Source: Burkholderiales bacterium (GTDB lineage: Bacteria > Pseudomonadota > Gammaproteobacteria > Burkholderiales > SG8-39). From it: 45,753 bases of DNA. The position numbers were made by a program, and so were the translations under genes. Positions 1 to 9,301 of this stretch are shown here, one piece after another. Under the pieces are notes generated by a model. That model was not told the origin of the DNA, searched no databases, and saw only the letters and a program-made list of their open reading frames with translations. The number at the start of each line of letters is the position of its first letter. The stretch's first letter is position 1. The stretch is from assembly GCA_014860355.1 (NCBI GenBank), contig JACZJV010000191.1:1-45753 (forward strand), in the 5' to 3' direction.

Positions 1-1042
1 GCACCAGGGTGTAGCGGTCGGAGAACAGCGGCAGCAGCGCGAGCGCGATCAGCACTGCGGCGAATCCCTTCAACAGCGCGGGCGAGGGGAGGGGCAAAGG
101 CGGTTCCACCGACGCCGCGCCGCGCGGCACGCCCTGCGACCGCCCGAACAGGCCCCAGGGACGGATCACCAGCACCACTGCCATGACGATAAATTCCACC
201 ACCAGCGTCAGCTTGGAGAACGAGAAATCGATGCCGAAAGCGCTGACGCTGCCTATGCCTATGCACATCGCCTTGAGCACGCCGATGATCACCGCGGCGA
301 GGAAGGCGCCGGGGATGCTGCCCATGCCGCCGACCACCACCACGACGAACACGTCGGACAGAATCGAGAGATCCATGGTCAGCACCGCCGGTTCGCGCGG
401 AATCTGAATCGCGCCGCCGATGCCGGCGAGGAATGAGCCGAGCGCAAATACGCTGGTGAACAGCCAGGCCTGGTTGACCCCCAGCGCGCCGGCCATTTCG
501 CGGTCTTCGGTTGCTGCTCGCACCAGAGTGCCCCAGCGGGTGCGCGTGAGCAGCAGCCACAGCAGGCCGAGCACCACCGGGCCGAGGGCGATCAGGAACA
601 GGTCGTATTCGGGGAACTGGCGGCCGGCGACGGTCACGGCTCCGGCCAGACCCGGCGCGCGAGGACCCAGCAAGTCTTCCGGACCCCAGGCCCACAGCGC
701 AAAATCGCGGATGACCAGTACCAGCGCGAAGGTGGCGAGCAGTTGCAGCAGTTCCGGCGCATGGTACAGGCGCCGCAGCAGCAGGCGCTCGACCAGCGCG
801 CCGAATATCCCCACGATCAGCCCAGCGAGCAGGACGCCGCTCCAAAAACCGAGGATGCCGCCGCTGAACTTCTGCACCAGGCTGTAGGCGGTGTAGGTGC
901 CCAGCATGTAGAGCGAACCGTGGGCGAAGTTGACGATGCGGGTGACGCCGAAGATCAGCGACAGTCCGGCCGCGACCAGGAACAGGGACGAGGCGGCGGC
1001 GAGTCCGTTGAGCAGTTGAACGAAAATAGCGCTGAGACTCAA
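1..1042 (-). CDS. LivH-LivM fused branched-chain amino-acid ABC permease (partial, 3' end off window)
   Basis: Inner-membrane permease of a branched-chain amino-acid/amide-type ABC importer. 347 codons are visible on the minus strand. Residues 1-300 are a complete LivH-type unit: hydrophobic helices, an EAA-like loop around 175-190 (RAATEDREMAGALGVN) and the usual LivH ending IRPWGLFG at 293-300. Instead of stopping, the frame continues through a Pro-rich linker (about 305-322) into a hydrophobic segment, GFAAVLIALALLPLFSDRY, that resembles the start of LivM. It is therefore a LivH-LivM fusion cut by the window edge. I chose TTG at 1042 because an in-frame stop lies 11 codons upstream and no ATG or GTG fits between. 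The substrate cannot be read from sequence; these systems also carry urea, amides and aromatic acids. The binding-protein gene lies just upstream on the same strand. Confidence 0.85.
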   Translation of the reverse strand, partial: MSLSAIFVQLLNGLAAASSLFLVAAGLSLIFGVTRIVNFAHGSLYMLGTYTAYSLVQKFSGGILGFWSGVLLAGLIVGIFGALVERLLLRRLYHAPELLQLLATFALVLVIRDFALWAWGPEDLLGPRAPGLAGAVTVAGRQFPEYDLFLIALGPVVLGLLWLLLTRTRWGTLVRAATEDREMAGALGVNQAWLFTSVFALGSFLAGIGGAIQIPREPAVLTMDLSILSDVFVVVVVGGMGSIPGAFLAAVIIGVLKAMCIGIGSVSAFGIDFSFSKLTLVVEFIVMAVVLVIRPWGLFGRSQGVPRGAASVEPPLPLPSPALLKGFAAVLIALALLPLFSDRYTLV

Positions 1043-1087
1043 ATCCGGCTCGAGTTCTTTGACCTGCTAGGGATCCAAACTGGCATT

Positions 1088-1110
1088 CCCCCTCCCGCAA
1101 AGGGAGAGGG
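1088..1110. repeat. GC-rich imperfect hairpin between binding protein and permease genes
   Basis: A 9-bp C/G stem (1088-1096 with 1102-1110, 8 of 9 pairs) closes a 5-nt GCAAA loop, and further purine-rich sequence follows. On the minus strand it reads as a C-rich arm, TTTGC, then a G-rich arm. This is the style of dispersed intergenic repeats common in high-GC betaproteobacteria. It could attenuate transcription between the binding-protein gene and the permease gene. There is no U-tract, so I do not call a terminator. Confidence 0.5.
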
Positions 1111-1137
1111 AAAAGGGGGAGAGGCTAGGTTCTGCGC

Positions 1138-2346
1138 TTACTCCGGCGGCCGCATGGCTTTGACCTCGGCGTCGCCGGGCAGGTAAGCGGCCCCGCCGGC
1201 ATAGTGCCAGTCGACCATTGCGCCCTTGCCGTCCTTCAGCGCCAGACGCCCGACATAGGCGCCCATGGTGGACTGGTGATCGAGCGCGCGATAGGCAAAT
1301 TTGCCCAGCGGCGAATCCATCTGCATGCCTTTCATCGCAGCGATCATTTTCTCGGTGTCGGTAGAACCGGCTTTTTTGATCGCTTCGGCTGCGCTCATCA
1401 TGGTGGAGTAGCCGACGATCGAGCCCAGGCGCGGATAGTCGTTCCACTTGGCGCGGTAGGCCGCGAGGAACTTCTTGTGCTCGGGCGTATCGATCTGCTC
1501 CCAGGGATAGCCGGTCACGTACCAGCCCGCAGGTGTTTCCTCCTTGAGCGGATCGAGATATTCCGGTTCGCCGGCCAGCAGGTTGAACACCGGGCGGTTC
1601 TTGAAAAGTCCGCGCTGCGTGCCTTCGCGCACGAATTTCTGCAGGTCGGCGCCGAAGAGCGACGAGAAAATGGCATCGGGCTTGGCGTCTATCAGGGCTT
1701 GCACCACCGCGCCCGCCTCGATCTTGCCCAGCGCAGGCGCCTGCTCGGCGATGAATTCGACGCCGGGTTGCCTGGCGGAGAGCAACTTCTTGAACCCGGC
1801 AGTGGCCGACTGGCCGTACTCGTAGTTGGGGTAGACGATAGCCCAGCGCTTCTTGTTCAGTTTCGCAGCTTCCGGCACCAGCATGGCGACCTGCATGTAG
1901 GTCGAGGGCCGCAGGCGGAAAGTGTAGTGATTGCCCTTGTTCCACACGATCTGGTCGGTCAGTGGTTCGGCGGCGATGTACAGGATTTTGCGCTGCTTGG
2001 CGAAATCGCTGACTGCGAGACCCACATGCGATGCAAAGGACCCCATGAGCAGGGCGACGCCCTCACGTGATACCAGCTCCTCGGCGACGCGCACCGCATC
2101 GCCCGGGGTGCCGCTATCATCGCGCGAGATCACCTCGACTTTCTTGCCGAGCAGGCCGCCGGACCTGTTGATTTCATCCAGCGCCAGTTCCCAGCCCTTC
2201 TTGTACGGTTCGAGAAAAGCGGGGAAATTCTTGTAGCTGTTCAGTTCCCCGATCTTGATGGTGCCTTGCGCGGCGGCGGGCGCGCTGAAAATCGCGCTCA
2301 TTGCAAGCGCGACCGTGCCTAACAAGAAAGTTCTGCGTAGCTTCAT
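1138..2346 (-). CDS. Branched-chain amino-acid-type ABC transporter substrate-binding protein
   Basis: Periplasmic type I binding protein (Peripla_BP_6, LivK/AmiC-like), 402 aa. ATG at 2346 follows a strong GGGAGAAGG ribosome site; the longer in-frame ORF to 2472 has no such site. Residues 1-26 form a signal peptide with likely cleavage at AAA|Q. The mature protein starts with TIKIGELNSY and later contains SRDDSGTPGDAVRVAEELV and GSFASHVGLAVSDFA, the two-lobe ligand-binding core of the family. It precedes the fused permease on the same strand with about 95 bp between, so the two are probably partners; the ATPase genes would lie left of the window. Ligand unknown. The closest style is the ABC amino-acid or aromatic-compound binding proteins that are multiplied in betaproteobacteria. 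Confidence 0.88.
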   Translation of the reverse strand: MKLRRTFLLGTVALAMSAIFSAPAAAQGTIKIGELNSYKNFPAFLEPYKKGWELALDEINRSGGLLGKKVEVISRDDSGTPGDAVRVAEELVSREGVALLMGSFASHVGLAVSDFAKQRKILYIAAEPLTDQIVWNKGNHYTFRLRPSTYMQVAMLVPEAAKLNKKRWAIVYPNYEYGQSATAGFKKLLSARQPGVEFIAEQAPALGKIEAGAVVQALIDAKPDAIFSSLFGADLQKFVREGTQRGLFKNRPVFNLLAGEPEYLDPLKEETPAGWYVTGYPWEQIDTPEHKKFLAAYRAKWNDYPRLGSIVGYSTMMSAAEAIKKAGSTDTEKMIAAMKGMQMDSPLGKFAYRALDHQSTMGAYVGRLALKDGKGAMVDWHYAGGAAYLPGDAEVKAMRPPE

Positions 2347-2549
2347 GTCCTTCTCCCTGAGGTTCACAACGTCGACGGATGATTCAGACCTTGATTCCCA
2401 GCGGCCCATGCCCGCCATCCCGTGTCCGGTCTGTCGGCGCAGGAAGTAGGAATATACACAATTTTGATTCATCGCAGCGCTGTCTGAGGTGGTCGAGTTC
2501 TATCCCGGCCCAAGACGTCCATCTTCAGCTTGCATCGACGCAGTCCGGG

Positions 2550-2555
2550 TACAAT
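2550..2555 (+). promoter_or_regulatory. Possible -10 element (TACAAT) ahead of the peptide-transporter operon
   Basis: The 281-bp divergent gap between the two binding-protein genes holds TACAAT (5 of 6 matches to the sigma-70 -10). At 17 bp spacing no good -35 is visible, so this is a weak candidate. I see no other clear motif in the gap. Confidence 0.25.
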
Positions 2556-2627
2556 GCTGCGACAAACGGTGGCAGCCGCGATGACCGCCATCTGAATGGT
2601 TACCGTTTTTCTATAAGGGCAATGACC

Positions 2628-4211
2628 ATGAAGTCAATTCGGAAATCGATCCTGATGTCGGCGCTTGCAGTCAGCCTCCTGAGCGCGGCTGGCATGGCGC
2701 ACGCGCGTGATTTGACCATCGCACTGGCTACAGAACCCAGCTCTATGGATCCCCAATTCCACTCGCTCACGCCGAATATCCAGATTTCGGAGACCATCTT
2801 CGATCCCTTGGTACGCACGGATGCCGTGGCCAAGCCGATCCCGAGCCTGGCAGAGTCCTGGACGGTCAATGGCAACGTCTGGCTTTTCAAATTGCGCCCG
2901 AATGTCAAATTTTCCGATGGATCGCCCTTCACTGCGGAGGATGTGGTCTTTACCTATGCACGCGTCCCCAAGGTGCCGAACAGCCCGTCTTCGTTCAATC
3001 TGTATCTGAAGTCGATTGAAAAGGTCGAGGCGGTCGATCCGCTGACGCTCAGGATCACCACCGATGGTCCTTCGCCTGTGTTGCTGGCCAACCTGTCGGT
3101 GGTGCCGATCATGTCCAAGAAAGCCGTGTCCGGACCGGCTCCAGAAGGCAAAACCACGGTGGAATTGAATCGCGGCGACGGCCTGATCGGCACCGGCCCG
3201 TACAAATTCGTATCGTGGAAGCGCGGAGCCGAAATCGTGCTCGAGCGCAACCTGCACTATTGGGGCGGCAGGCCGGCGTGGGACAAGGTGATCTACCGGC
3301 CGATCACGAAACCGGCGGCGCGCGTGGCGGCCCTGCTCGCAGGCGACGTCGATATGATAGAAAATCCGCCGACGGACGACCTGGCCAGGCTCGAGAAGGA
3401 TACCAAGCTGCATATCCAGAAGACGCCGTCGGTGCGCGTGATTTACATCGCGCTGAACCAGGGCAAGGACGTGCCGGCCGGCGTGTCGGGCACAGATGGC
3501 AAGAACCCCATGACCGACAAGCGCGTGCGCGAAGCCTTGTCTCTGGCGATAGACCGCAATGCGATCGTCGCGCGCATCATGGACGGCGTTGCCCTGCCGG
3601 CCGCGAATTTGCTGCCTTACCCGGCATTCGGTACGTCCAAGAAATATGCGACGGCGCCGGCCGCAGATCTGGCCAAAGCCAGGGAATTGCTGGCCGCCGC
3701 CGGCTATCCCAAAGGCTTCACGCTCTCGCTGGGCTCACCCAACGGCCGCTATATCAACGACCAGCGTATTGCGCAAAGCGTGGCAGCCATGTGGGCGAAC
3801 ATCGGCGTCAAGACCAATGTCGAAACCATGGCCCCGCCGGTGTTCTTCAAGAAGCGCAACACCTATGCGTTCAGCACCTATCTGGCGGGTTGGGCGGCAG
3901 CAACCGGCGAAATGTCCCATCCGCTGACCTCGCTGGTTCTCAGCCATGATCCTGCGTTGGGAATAGGCACGACCAACTGGTTCCACTATTCCAATACCGG
4001 GCTCGACCGCCTGGTCCAGGACGCGTCCAAGACGCAGGACGACGGCAAGCGTTCCGAAATGCTGCAGCGAGCAGGTGAAATGGCGATGTCGGACTACGCC
4101 ATATTGCCTCTGCAGTTCGAGCTTTCGGTCTGGGCCATGAAGCAGGACGTACGCTACGGCGGCCGTTCGGATCAGCTGACCCTGGCGCAAGACATCACGC
4201 TGGCCAAGTAA
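2628..4211 (+). CDS. Peptide/nickel-type ABC transporter substrate-binding protein (SBP_bac_5)
   Basis: Periplasmic solute-binding protein of the DppA/OppA family (527 aa, usual length). Two ATGs occur (2622 and 2628); the AGGG at 2616-2619 is better spaced to 2628. Residues 1-26 form a signal peptide ending AHA|R. The mature start DLTIALATEPSSMDPQF and the later block NVKFSDGSPFTAEDVVFTY are the family signature. It opens a run of co-directional genes (permeases, ATPases, two hydrolases). The following hydrolases act on amide bonds of N-acyl or N-formyl amino acids, so the ligand is plausibly a short peptide or N-acylated amino acid. That is inference; the family also binds opines, glutathione, nickel and sugars. 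Confidence 0.9.
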   Translation: MKSIRKSILMSALAVSLLSAAGMAHARDLTIALATEPSSMDPQFHSLTPNIQISETIFDPLVRTDAVAKPIPSLAESWTVNGNVWLFKLRPNVKFSDGSPFTAEDVVFTYARVPKVPNSPSSFNLYLKSIEKVEAVDPLTLRITTDGPSPVLLANLSVVPIMSKKAVSGPAPEGKTTVELNRGDGLIGTGPYKFVSWKRGAEIVLERNLHYWGGRPAWDKVIYRPITKPAARVAALLAGDVDMIENPPTDDLARLEKDTKLHIQKTPSVRVIYIALNQGKDVPAGVSGTDGKNPMTDKRVREALSLAIDRNAIVARIMDGVALPAANLLPYPAFGTSKKYATAPAADLAKARELLAAAGYPKGFTLSLGSPNGRYINDQRIAQSVAAMWANIGVKTNVETMAPPVFFKKRNTYAFSTYLAGWAAATGEMSHPLTSLVLSHDPALGIGTTNWFHYSNTGLDRLVQDASKTQDDGKRSEMLQRAGEMAMSDYAILPLQFELSVWAMKQDVRYGGRSDQLTLAQDITLAK

Positions 4212-4254
4212 GAGCAGGTCGACAGGGGCCACCAATCAACAAGCATTCATAGGC

Positions 4255-5232
4255 GTGTTGTCCAGCATAGTCCGCAGGCTGCTCCAAACCATCGGAGTAG
4301 TCCTGGTCATGTCGGCGCTGGTATTTGCTGCGTTGTACATGATCGGAGACCCCGTTTTGATGCTCGCCAGCCCCGAAGCGGGCGACGCCGAGCGCGAACT
4401 CATACGCCAGTCGTTCGGCCTCGACTTGCCTTTGTGGCGCCAATACCTGATTTTCCTGAATAAGGTGTTTGTCCATCTGGACTTCGGCAAGAGTTTTTTG
4501 ACTGGTGAACCCGCTATAGGCTTGATCCTCGATCGCATGCCGGCTACGCTGGAATTGGCTACGGCAGCGATGCTGTTTGCGGTACTGATCGGTGTGCCGC
4601 TCGGCATCTACGCAGGTCTGAAACCGGAGAGCTTCGGCGCGCGCTCCGTCATGACGGGTTCGGTTCTGGGTTTTTCACTTCCGAACTTCTGGGTAGGCCT
4701 GATGCTCATCATGGTGTTTGCCGTGTTTCTGCACTGGATGCCGGCGGGGGGGCGCGGACCGGTTCAGGCTTTCGGGCCGATCCAACTCAGCATATTCAGC
4801 TGGGCGGGCTGGCGCAGCCTGATTCTTCCCGTCGCCACGATTGCGGTCGCCAAATGCGCCCTGATCGTCCGGGTGACGCGCGCGGCAACCCGCGAATGCC
4901 TGCCCCAGGACTACATCAAGTTTGCGCGCGCTCGGGGCTTGTCCGAGGCGCGCGTGCTGGGCGTGCATTTGCTGAAGAACATTCTGATTCCCATCGTCAC
5001 GGTGGCGGGGCTGGAGTACGGCCAGGTGTTCGCGTTCGCGGTGGTGACGGAATCGGTTTTTTCCTGGCCCGGGATGGGGAAGCTGCTGATCGATTCGATC
5101 ATTACGCTTGACCGGCCGGTGGTGGTCGCCTACCTGATACTGACGGTCGTGTTCTTATCGCTGCTCAATCTTGTGGTCGACGTCATCTACACCATTCTGG
5201 ACCCGCGCGTGCAATCGAAGGCAAGGGCATGA
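4255..5232 (+). CDS. Peptide-type ABC transporter permease, DppB-like
   Basis: Inner-membrane permease (325 aa), first of the heterodimeric pair. It has an N-terminal helix (about 8-31) followed by the periplasmic DppB_N-type region and the BPD_transp_1 core. The cytoplasmic EAA loop that docks the ATPase is at about 219-242 (DYIKFARARGLSEARVLGVH). The start is GTG at 4255; TTG at 4258 is an alternative, and the ribosome site is weak. The end overlaps the next permease start by 4 bp (ATGA), so the two are translationally coupled. The product is expected to pair with the DppC-like protein and the two ATPases that follow. Confidence 0.9.
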   Translation: MLSSIVRRLLQTIGVVLVMSALVFAALYMIGDPVLMLASPEAGDAERELIRQSFGLDLPLWRQYLIFLNKVFVHLDFGKSFLTGEPAIGLILDRMPATLELATAAMLFAVLIGVPLGIYAGLKPESFGARSVMTGSVLGFSLPNFWVGLMLIMVFAVFLHWMPAGGRGPVQAFGPIQLSIFSWAGWRSLILPVATIAVAKCALIVRVTRAATRECLPQDYIKFARARGLSEARVLGVHLLKNILIPIVTVAGLEYGQVFAFAVVTESVFSWPGMGKLLIDSIITLDRPVVVAYLILTVVFLSLLNLVVDVIYTILDPRVQSKARA

Positions 5233-6152
5233 CGGCGGCGGAAAACATCCTCGAATCCGGGGGGCAGCCGGCAATGCGCGAAAGCATGCTGCGCCTGTTC
5301 GCGGAGCAGTTCCTTGCGAGCAAGCTGGCGGTGCTGGGAATGATCCTGCTCGCGCTGTGCCTGTGTCTCGCGATTTTCGCACCGTGGATCGCGCCGCAGA
5401 ATCCCTTCGATATCGGCACGCTCAATATCATGGACTCCAAGCTGCCGCCGGGGTCGGTGAGCGGCGACGGCGCCATGATGCACTGGCTCGGCACCGACGG
5501 CCAGGCGCGCGACGTGTTTTCCGCGATCCTTTACGGCTTGCGCATCAGCCTCATCGTGGGCCTGGTGTCGGTCTCCGCCGCTTTCGCAATCGGGGCGACT
5601 GCGGGCCTGATTTCGGCGTATTTCGGCGGCCGCACCGAAGCGCTGCTGATGCGCATCGTCGATATCCAGCTGTCGTTTCCAGCGATCCTGGTGGCTCTGG
5701 TTCTGCTGTCGGTGTTGGGCAAAGGCGTCGACAAGGTAATTTATGCCTTGGTCGCGGTGCAGTGGGCGTATTTTGCCCGTGCCGCGCGCGGCGCGGCGAT
5801 CGTCGAACGCAACAAGGAGTACGTCCAGGCTGCGCGCTGCATGTCGCTGTCGTGGCAGCGCATACTCTGGCGTCACATTTTCCCCAACTGCATTCCGCCC
5901 TTGATGGTGATCGCAACCATCGATCTGGCACATGCGATTGCGCTCGAAGCCACGCTGTCCTTCCTCGGCGTGGGCGTACCCGTTACCGAACCCTCGCTGG
6001 GCATGCTGATATCCAACGGCTTCGAATACATGATGTCGGGCACCTACTGGATCGCGTTCTTTCCGGGTATTGCGCTGGCGCTGGTGGTCGTGGCGATCAA
6101 TCTGGTCGGCGACCATTTGCGCGATATTCTCAATCCGCGCAACGAGATTTAG
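5229..6152 (+). CDS. Peptide-type ABC transporter permease, DppC-like
   Basis: Second permease subunit, 307 aa. It starts with a short cytoplasmic OppC_N-like tail and a first helix near residues 30-55 (LAVLGMILLALCLCLAIFAPW). It has the characteristic HWLGTDGQARDVFSAILYG block (approximately 86-104), equivalent to the HxLGTDxxGRDxxSR motif of DppC/OppC. A cytoplasmic EAA loop lies near 198-221. ATG at 5229 overlaps the DppB-like stop (ATGA). An ATPase gene follows 14 bp after the stop. Confidence 0.9.
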   Translation: MTAAENILESGGQPAMRESMLRLFAEQFLASKLAVLGMILLALCLCLAIFAPWIAPQNPFDIGTLNIMDSKLPPGSVSGDGAMMHWLGTDGQARDVFSAILYGLRISLIVGLVSVSAAFAIGATAGLISAYFGGRTEALLMRIVDIQLSFPAILVALVLLSVLGKGVDKVIYALVAVQWAYFARAARGAAIVERNKEYVQAARCMSLSWQRILWRHIFPNCIPPLMVIATIDLAHAIALEATLSFLGVGVPVTEPSLGMLISNGFEYMMSGTYWIAFFPGIALALVVVAINLVGDHLRDILNPRNEI

Positions 6153-6166
6153 GCAGGACCTTCACC

Positions 6167-7162
6167 GTGCAAGAGTCTGCGGGCACCCCTTCCGGTCAAT
6201 GGCTGCTTGATGTCCAAGGGCTTTGCACCTGGTTCCACACGCGCCGCGGTGTGGTCAAGGCGGTGGATGGCGTCTCCCTGCGCGTGAAACAGGGGGAAAT
6301 CCTGGGACTGGTGGGTGAGTCGGGTTCGGGCAAGACCATAACGGGCTTTTCCCTGATGAACCTGGTCGACCAGCCGGGCAGGATACGCGCCGATCGCCTC
6401 CACTTCGATGGCCGCGATCTTCAAACCCTGTCGGCGAACGACTATCGCGCCTTGCGCGGCCGGGATATGGCGATGATATTCCAGGATCCGATGATGACCC
6501 TGAATCCCACTTTGCGCGTCGAGACACAGATGATCGAGACGGTGCAGGCGCACGAGTCGGTTTCGCGGCGGGCGGCGCGCGCGCGCTCCATCGACATGCT
6601 TACGAAGGTCGGGATTCCCGCTCCGGCAGAGCGCTTGACAGTCTATCCTCACCATTTGTCCGGTGGAATGCGCCAGCGCATTGCGATCGCCATCGCCTTG
6701 CTGAATTCGCCCAAACTGATTATCGCCGACGAGCCCACGACGGCACTCGACGTGACGATCCAGGGGCAGATTCTTTACGAAGTGCAGAAGCTTTGCCGTG
6801 AGATGGGAACGGCGCTGATCTGGATCACGCACGACCTGGCGATCGTCTCGGGGCTGGCCGATCGCCTGGCGGTGATGTACGCCGGCCGCATCGTGGAGAC
6901 GGCCCCCACCGCCGAGATCGTACGCGGGGCGCAACACGCGTATACGCATGGCCTGATGGCCTCGATTCCGACCTTCGACACGCGCGGAAAAAAGTTGTTC
7001 CAGATTCCCGGTTCTACGCCCTCGCCGTTGAACATGCCCAAGGGCTGCCCATTCAGGACGCGCTGTTACCGCGCCACGCCGCAGTGCATCGAGGAGCCGG
7101 TGTTCGAGGAAGTGGCGCCCGCGCACGGCGTCAGTTGCTGGCATCGCGGGGTGGAGGCATGA
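6167..7162 (+). CDS. Peptide-type ABC transporter ATP-binding protein, DppD-like
   Basis: Cytoplasmic ATPase (331 aa) that drives the importer. Walker A is GESGSGKT at 50-57; the ABC signature LSGGMRQR and Walker [13 protein letters not shown] follow in order. The C-terminus has the oligo_HPY extension with the Cys-containing [14 protein letters not shown] stretch, typical of DppD/OppD ATPases, some of which bind a 4Fe-4S cluster there. The start is GTG at 6167 behind AGGCAGGA. The frame is open far upstream, but that part is a shadow of the permease gene. A longer gap (106 bp) separates it from the partner ATPase. Confidence 0.9.
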   Translation: MQESAGTPSGQWLLDVQGLCTWFHTRRGVVKAVDGVSLRVKQGEILGLVGESGSGKTITGFSLMNLVDQPGRIRADRLHFDGRDLQTLSANDYRALRGRDMAMIFQDPMMTLNPTLRVETQMIETVQAHESVSRRAARARSIDMLTKVGIPAPAERLTVYPHHLSGGMRQRIAIAIALLNSPKLIIADEPTTALDVTIQGQILYEVQKLCREMGTALIWITHDLAIVSGLADRLAVMYAGRIVETAPTAEIVRGAQHAYTHGLMASIPTFDTRGKKLFQIPGSTPSPLNMPKGCPFRTRCYRATPQCIEEPVFEEVAPAHGVSCWHRGVEA

Positions 7163-7268
7163 GCAGGGAGCAGGGGCCGCACAACGTGGGGATGCGACCG
7201 ACCGCGATTGCCTGCGGACGCCGACAGTGGGCACGCGGTGCTGCGGAACCGGCGGAGGAGACGAAGTC

Positions 7269-8309
7269 ATGAATGCGGTGGCGACAGACGCGATCTTCAG
7301 CCTGCGCGGGCTGGAATGCCATTTCGTGCAGCCGCAGGACATGGTGGACAGGCTGGGGCGCCTGCTCAAAGGGCGCCCCGCACCCAATCCCGTTCAGGCT
7401 GTGGCCGGTATCGATCTGGACATCATCGCAGGTGAGGTCCTGGGCATAGTCGGCGAGTCGGGCTGCGGAAAATCGACGCTGGGGCGCATGCTGGCGGGGA
7501 TCCTGGAGCCTACGAAGGGCGAAATCCTGTACAAGGGCCGTTCGATTGCGGCACTCGATGCCGCCGCCCGCAGCGAATACGAGCTCGCCGTTCAGATGAT
7601 CTTTCAGGATCCCTTTTCTTCGCTCAATCCGCGCATGCGGGTGATCGACATCATCGGCGAGGCGCCGCTCGCGCATGGCATGATCACCCGCGCCGCCAAG
7701 GATGCCAAAGTGTGCGAGCTGATGCGCAAGGTGGGCTTGGATCCGGCCTACCGCTATCGCTACCCGCATCAGTTTTCAGGCGGACAAAGACAGCGTGTCG
7801 GCGTCGCACGCGCGCTGGCGTTGCGACCCTCGGTCATCGTATGCGACGAAGCGGTCGCGGCGCTGGATGTGTCCATACAGGCCCAGGTTCTCAATCTGTT
7901 TGCCGACCTGCGCGAGGAATTCGCGCTGACTTATTTCTTCATCAGCCACAATCTGGGTGTTGTCAGCCATATTTCGGATCGCGTGGCCATCATGTACCTG
8001 GGCAGGATTGTCGAAATCGCGCCGACCGAAACCATATTCAAGGCCGCCCATCATCCTTACACGCAGGCGCTGATCAAGGAATTGCCTACCCTGCACGCGG
8101 AGCGGCATGTGTTTGACCCGATCAAGGGCGAACTGCCTTCGCCCAGCGACCCGCCTGCAGGCTGTCCGTTTCATCCCCGTTGTCCGCAGGTCATGCCGCG
8201 CTGCCGCGAACATCGTCCGGTGCTCAAAGCGGTGGAGCGCAGTCCCGATGCGGCCTGGTCCGGGCAGTCTGCTCACCTGAGCGCCTGCCACTTGAATGAT
8301 GGCGCGTAA
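7269..8309 (+). CDS. Peptide-type ABC transporter ATP-binding protein, DppF-like
   Basis: Second ATPase of the importer (346 aa). ATG at 7269 follows GGAGGAG at good spacing. Walker A is [10 protein letters not shown] (61-70); the signature is [15 protein letters not shown]. Walker B reads [12 protein letters not shown], with Ala where most relatives have Pro (DEPVSALD); the catalytic Glu is kept, so it should still hydrolyse ATP. The C-terminal oligo_HPY part has [15 protein letters not shown]. An N-terminal insertion (about 22-43) before the strand preceding Walker A is typical of DppF/OppF. It works as a heterodimer with the DppD-like protein. Confidence 0.9.
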   Translation: MNAVATDAIFSLRGLECHFVQPQDMVDRLGRLLKGRPAPNPVQAVAGIDLDIIAGEVLGIVGESGCGKSTLGRMLAGILEPTKGEILYKGRSIAALDAAARSEYELAVQMIFQDPFSSLNPRMRVIDIIGEAPLAHGMITRAAKDAKVCELMRKVGLDPAYRYRYPHQFSGGQRQRVGVARALALRPSVIVCDEAVAALDVSIQAQVLNLFADLREEFALTYFFISHNLGVVSHISDRVAIMYLGRIVEIAPTETIFKAAHHPYTQALIKELPTLHAERHVFDPIKGELPSPSDPPAGCPFHPRCPQVMPRCREHRPVLKAVERSPDAAWSGQSAHLSACHLNDGA

Positions 8310-8364
8310 TTGCAGAACGATCACCGAATTCGTAGACGCCGTATTATTGCCAAGGAAGGTTTAA

Positions 8365-9228
8365 ATGAAAGTTGCTGATTCAGACTTCGATCCGTATTTG
8401 CTGTCCCTGCCCGCCGACAATGCGCTCCCGCTGGTGTGCGATTCGCCCCACAGCGGCGTAACCTATCCACGGGATTTCGGAAGCTGCCTGCCCGCGGCCA
8501 TCCTGCGCTCGGGCGAAGACACGTATGTGGAGGAGTTATGGCGGGCCATTCCCGCGGCGGGAGGCTGTCTATTGGCCGCCAGTTTCCCGCGCACTTACAT
8601 CGATCCAAATCGCGAGATCAGCGATATCGACGCGAGCATGCTCGATGCGCCCTGGCCGGCCGAAGTGCGCCCCTCGGAGAAGACGCGCCTGGGCAGCGGA
8701 CTGATCTGGCGGCTCGCCCGCAAGCAAGCGATGTACGACCGCAAGCTCCCGGTGGCTGAGGTTGAGAATCGCATCCGGCGTTTTCATCAACCCTATCATG
8801 CCGCACTGAGCCTGCAGATCGAGGCAGCCTATGCGAAATTCGGCGGCGTCTGGCATCTGAACCTGCACTCGATGCCGGCGAATTCCTACGAGTTGCTGGA
8901 GATCAAGACCGACAAGCCGCTGGCCGACTTCGTTCTCGGCGATCATGACGGGCGCACCTGCGATCCGGCACTGGTTAAGACCATCGAAACATTCTTGATC
9001 GGACGCGGCTATAGCGTGGCACGCAACGATCCGTTCAAAGGGGTGGCCCTGATCGCCCGCATAGGCCGCCCCGCCGAGAATCGTCATAGCCTGCAGATCG
9101 AGGTCAATCGCAAGCTTTACATGGACGAAAATACCTATGAGAAGTCGCAGGGCTTTGGCGACCTGCAGCAGTCCCTGAGTTTGCTGTCGGCGCACGTGGC
9201 AGAATTTGTCAAGGCGCAGCTGGCCTAG
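8365..9228 (+). CDS. N-formylglutamate amidohydrolase family protein
   Basis: Cytoplasmic hydrolase of the FGase family (PF05013), 287 aa, near the family's usual 260-290. AAGGAAGG precedes ATG at 8365. Family landmarks are CDSPHSG at 25-31, the YIDPNREISDID block, and HLNLHSMPANS in the middle, where conserved His and Glu residues are expected to bind metal. The classic member (HutG) splits N-formyl-L-glutamate to glutamate and formate in histidine breakdown. No other hut gene is here, so that role is not supported. Its position between a peptide-type importer and an M20 hydrolase suggests hydrolysis of an imported N-formyl or N-acyl amino acid (inference). Confidence 0.85.
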   Translation: MKVADSDFDPYLLSLPADNALPLVCDSPHSGVTYPRDFGSCLPAAILRSGEDTYVEELWRAIPAAGGCLLAASFPRTYIDPNREISDIDASMLDAPWPAEVRPSEKTRLGSGLIWRLARKQAMYDRKLPVAEVENRIRRFHQPYHAALSLQIEAAYAKFGGVWHLNLHSMPANSYELLEIKTDKPLADFVLGDHDGRTCDPALVKTIETFLIGRGYSVARNDPFKGVALIARIGRPAENRHSLQIEVNRKLYMDENTYEKSQGFGDLQQSLSLLSAHVAEFVKAQLA

Positions 9229-9301
9229 CCTTGTAACGAACACGATCGCGGTTTATCGAAATTACAATCCGCCGGAAAACGGCGCCTTTCAAGAGGCCAT
9301 C

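Noticed and set aside
5171-6166. Long open frame extending the DppD-like ATPase about 330 codons upstream
   Set aside because: It lies over the DppC-like permease in another frame, has no domain and reads as high-GC shadow; the GTG at 6167 has a good ribosome site.
7159-7272. 37-codon frame starting in the ATPase stop (ATGA) and ending in the next ATPase start
   Set aside because: Overlap pattern is tempting, but the ribosome site is too close, composition is not protein-like and no family fits; more likely a spacer.
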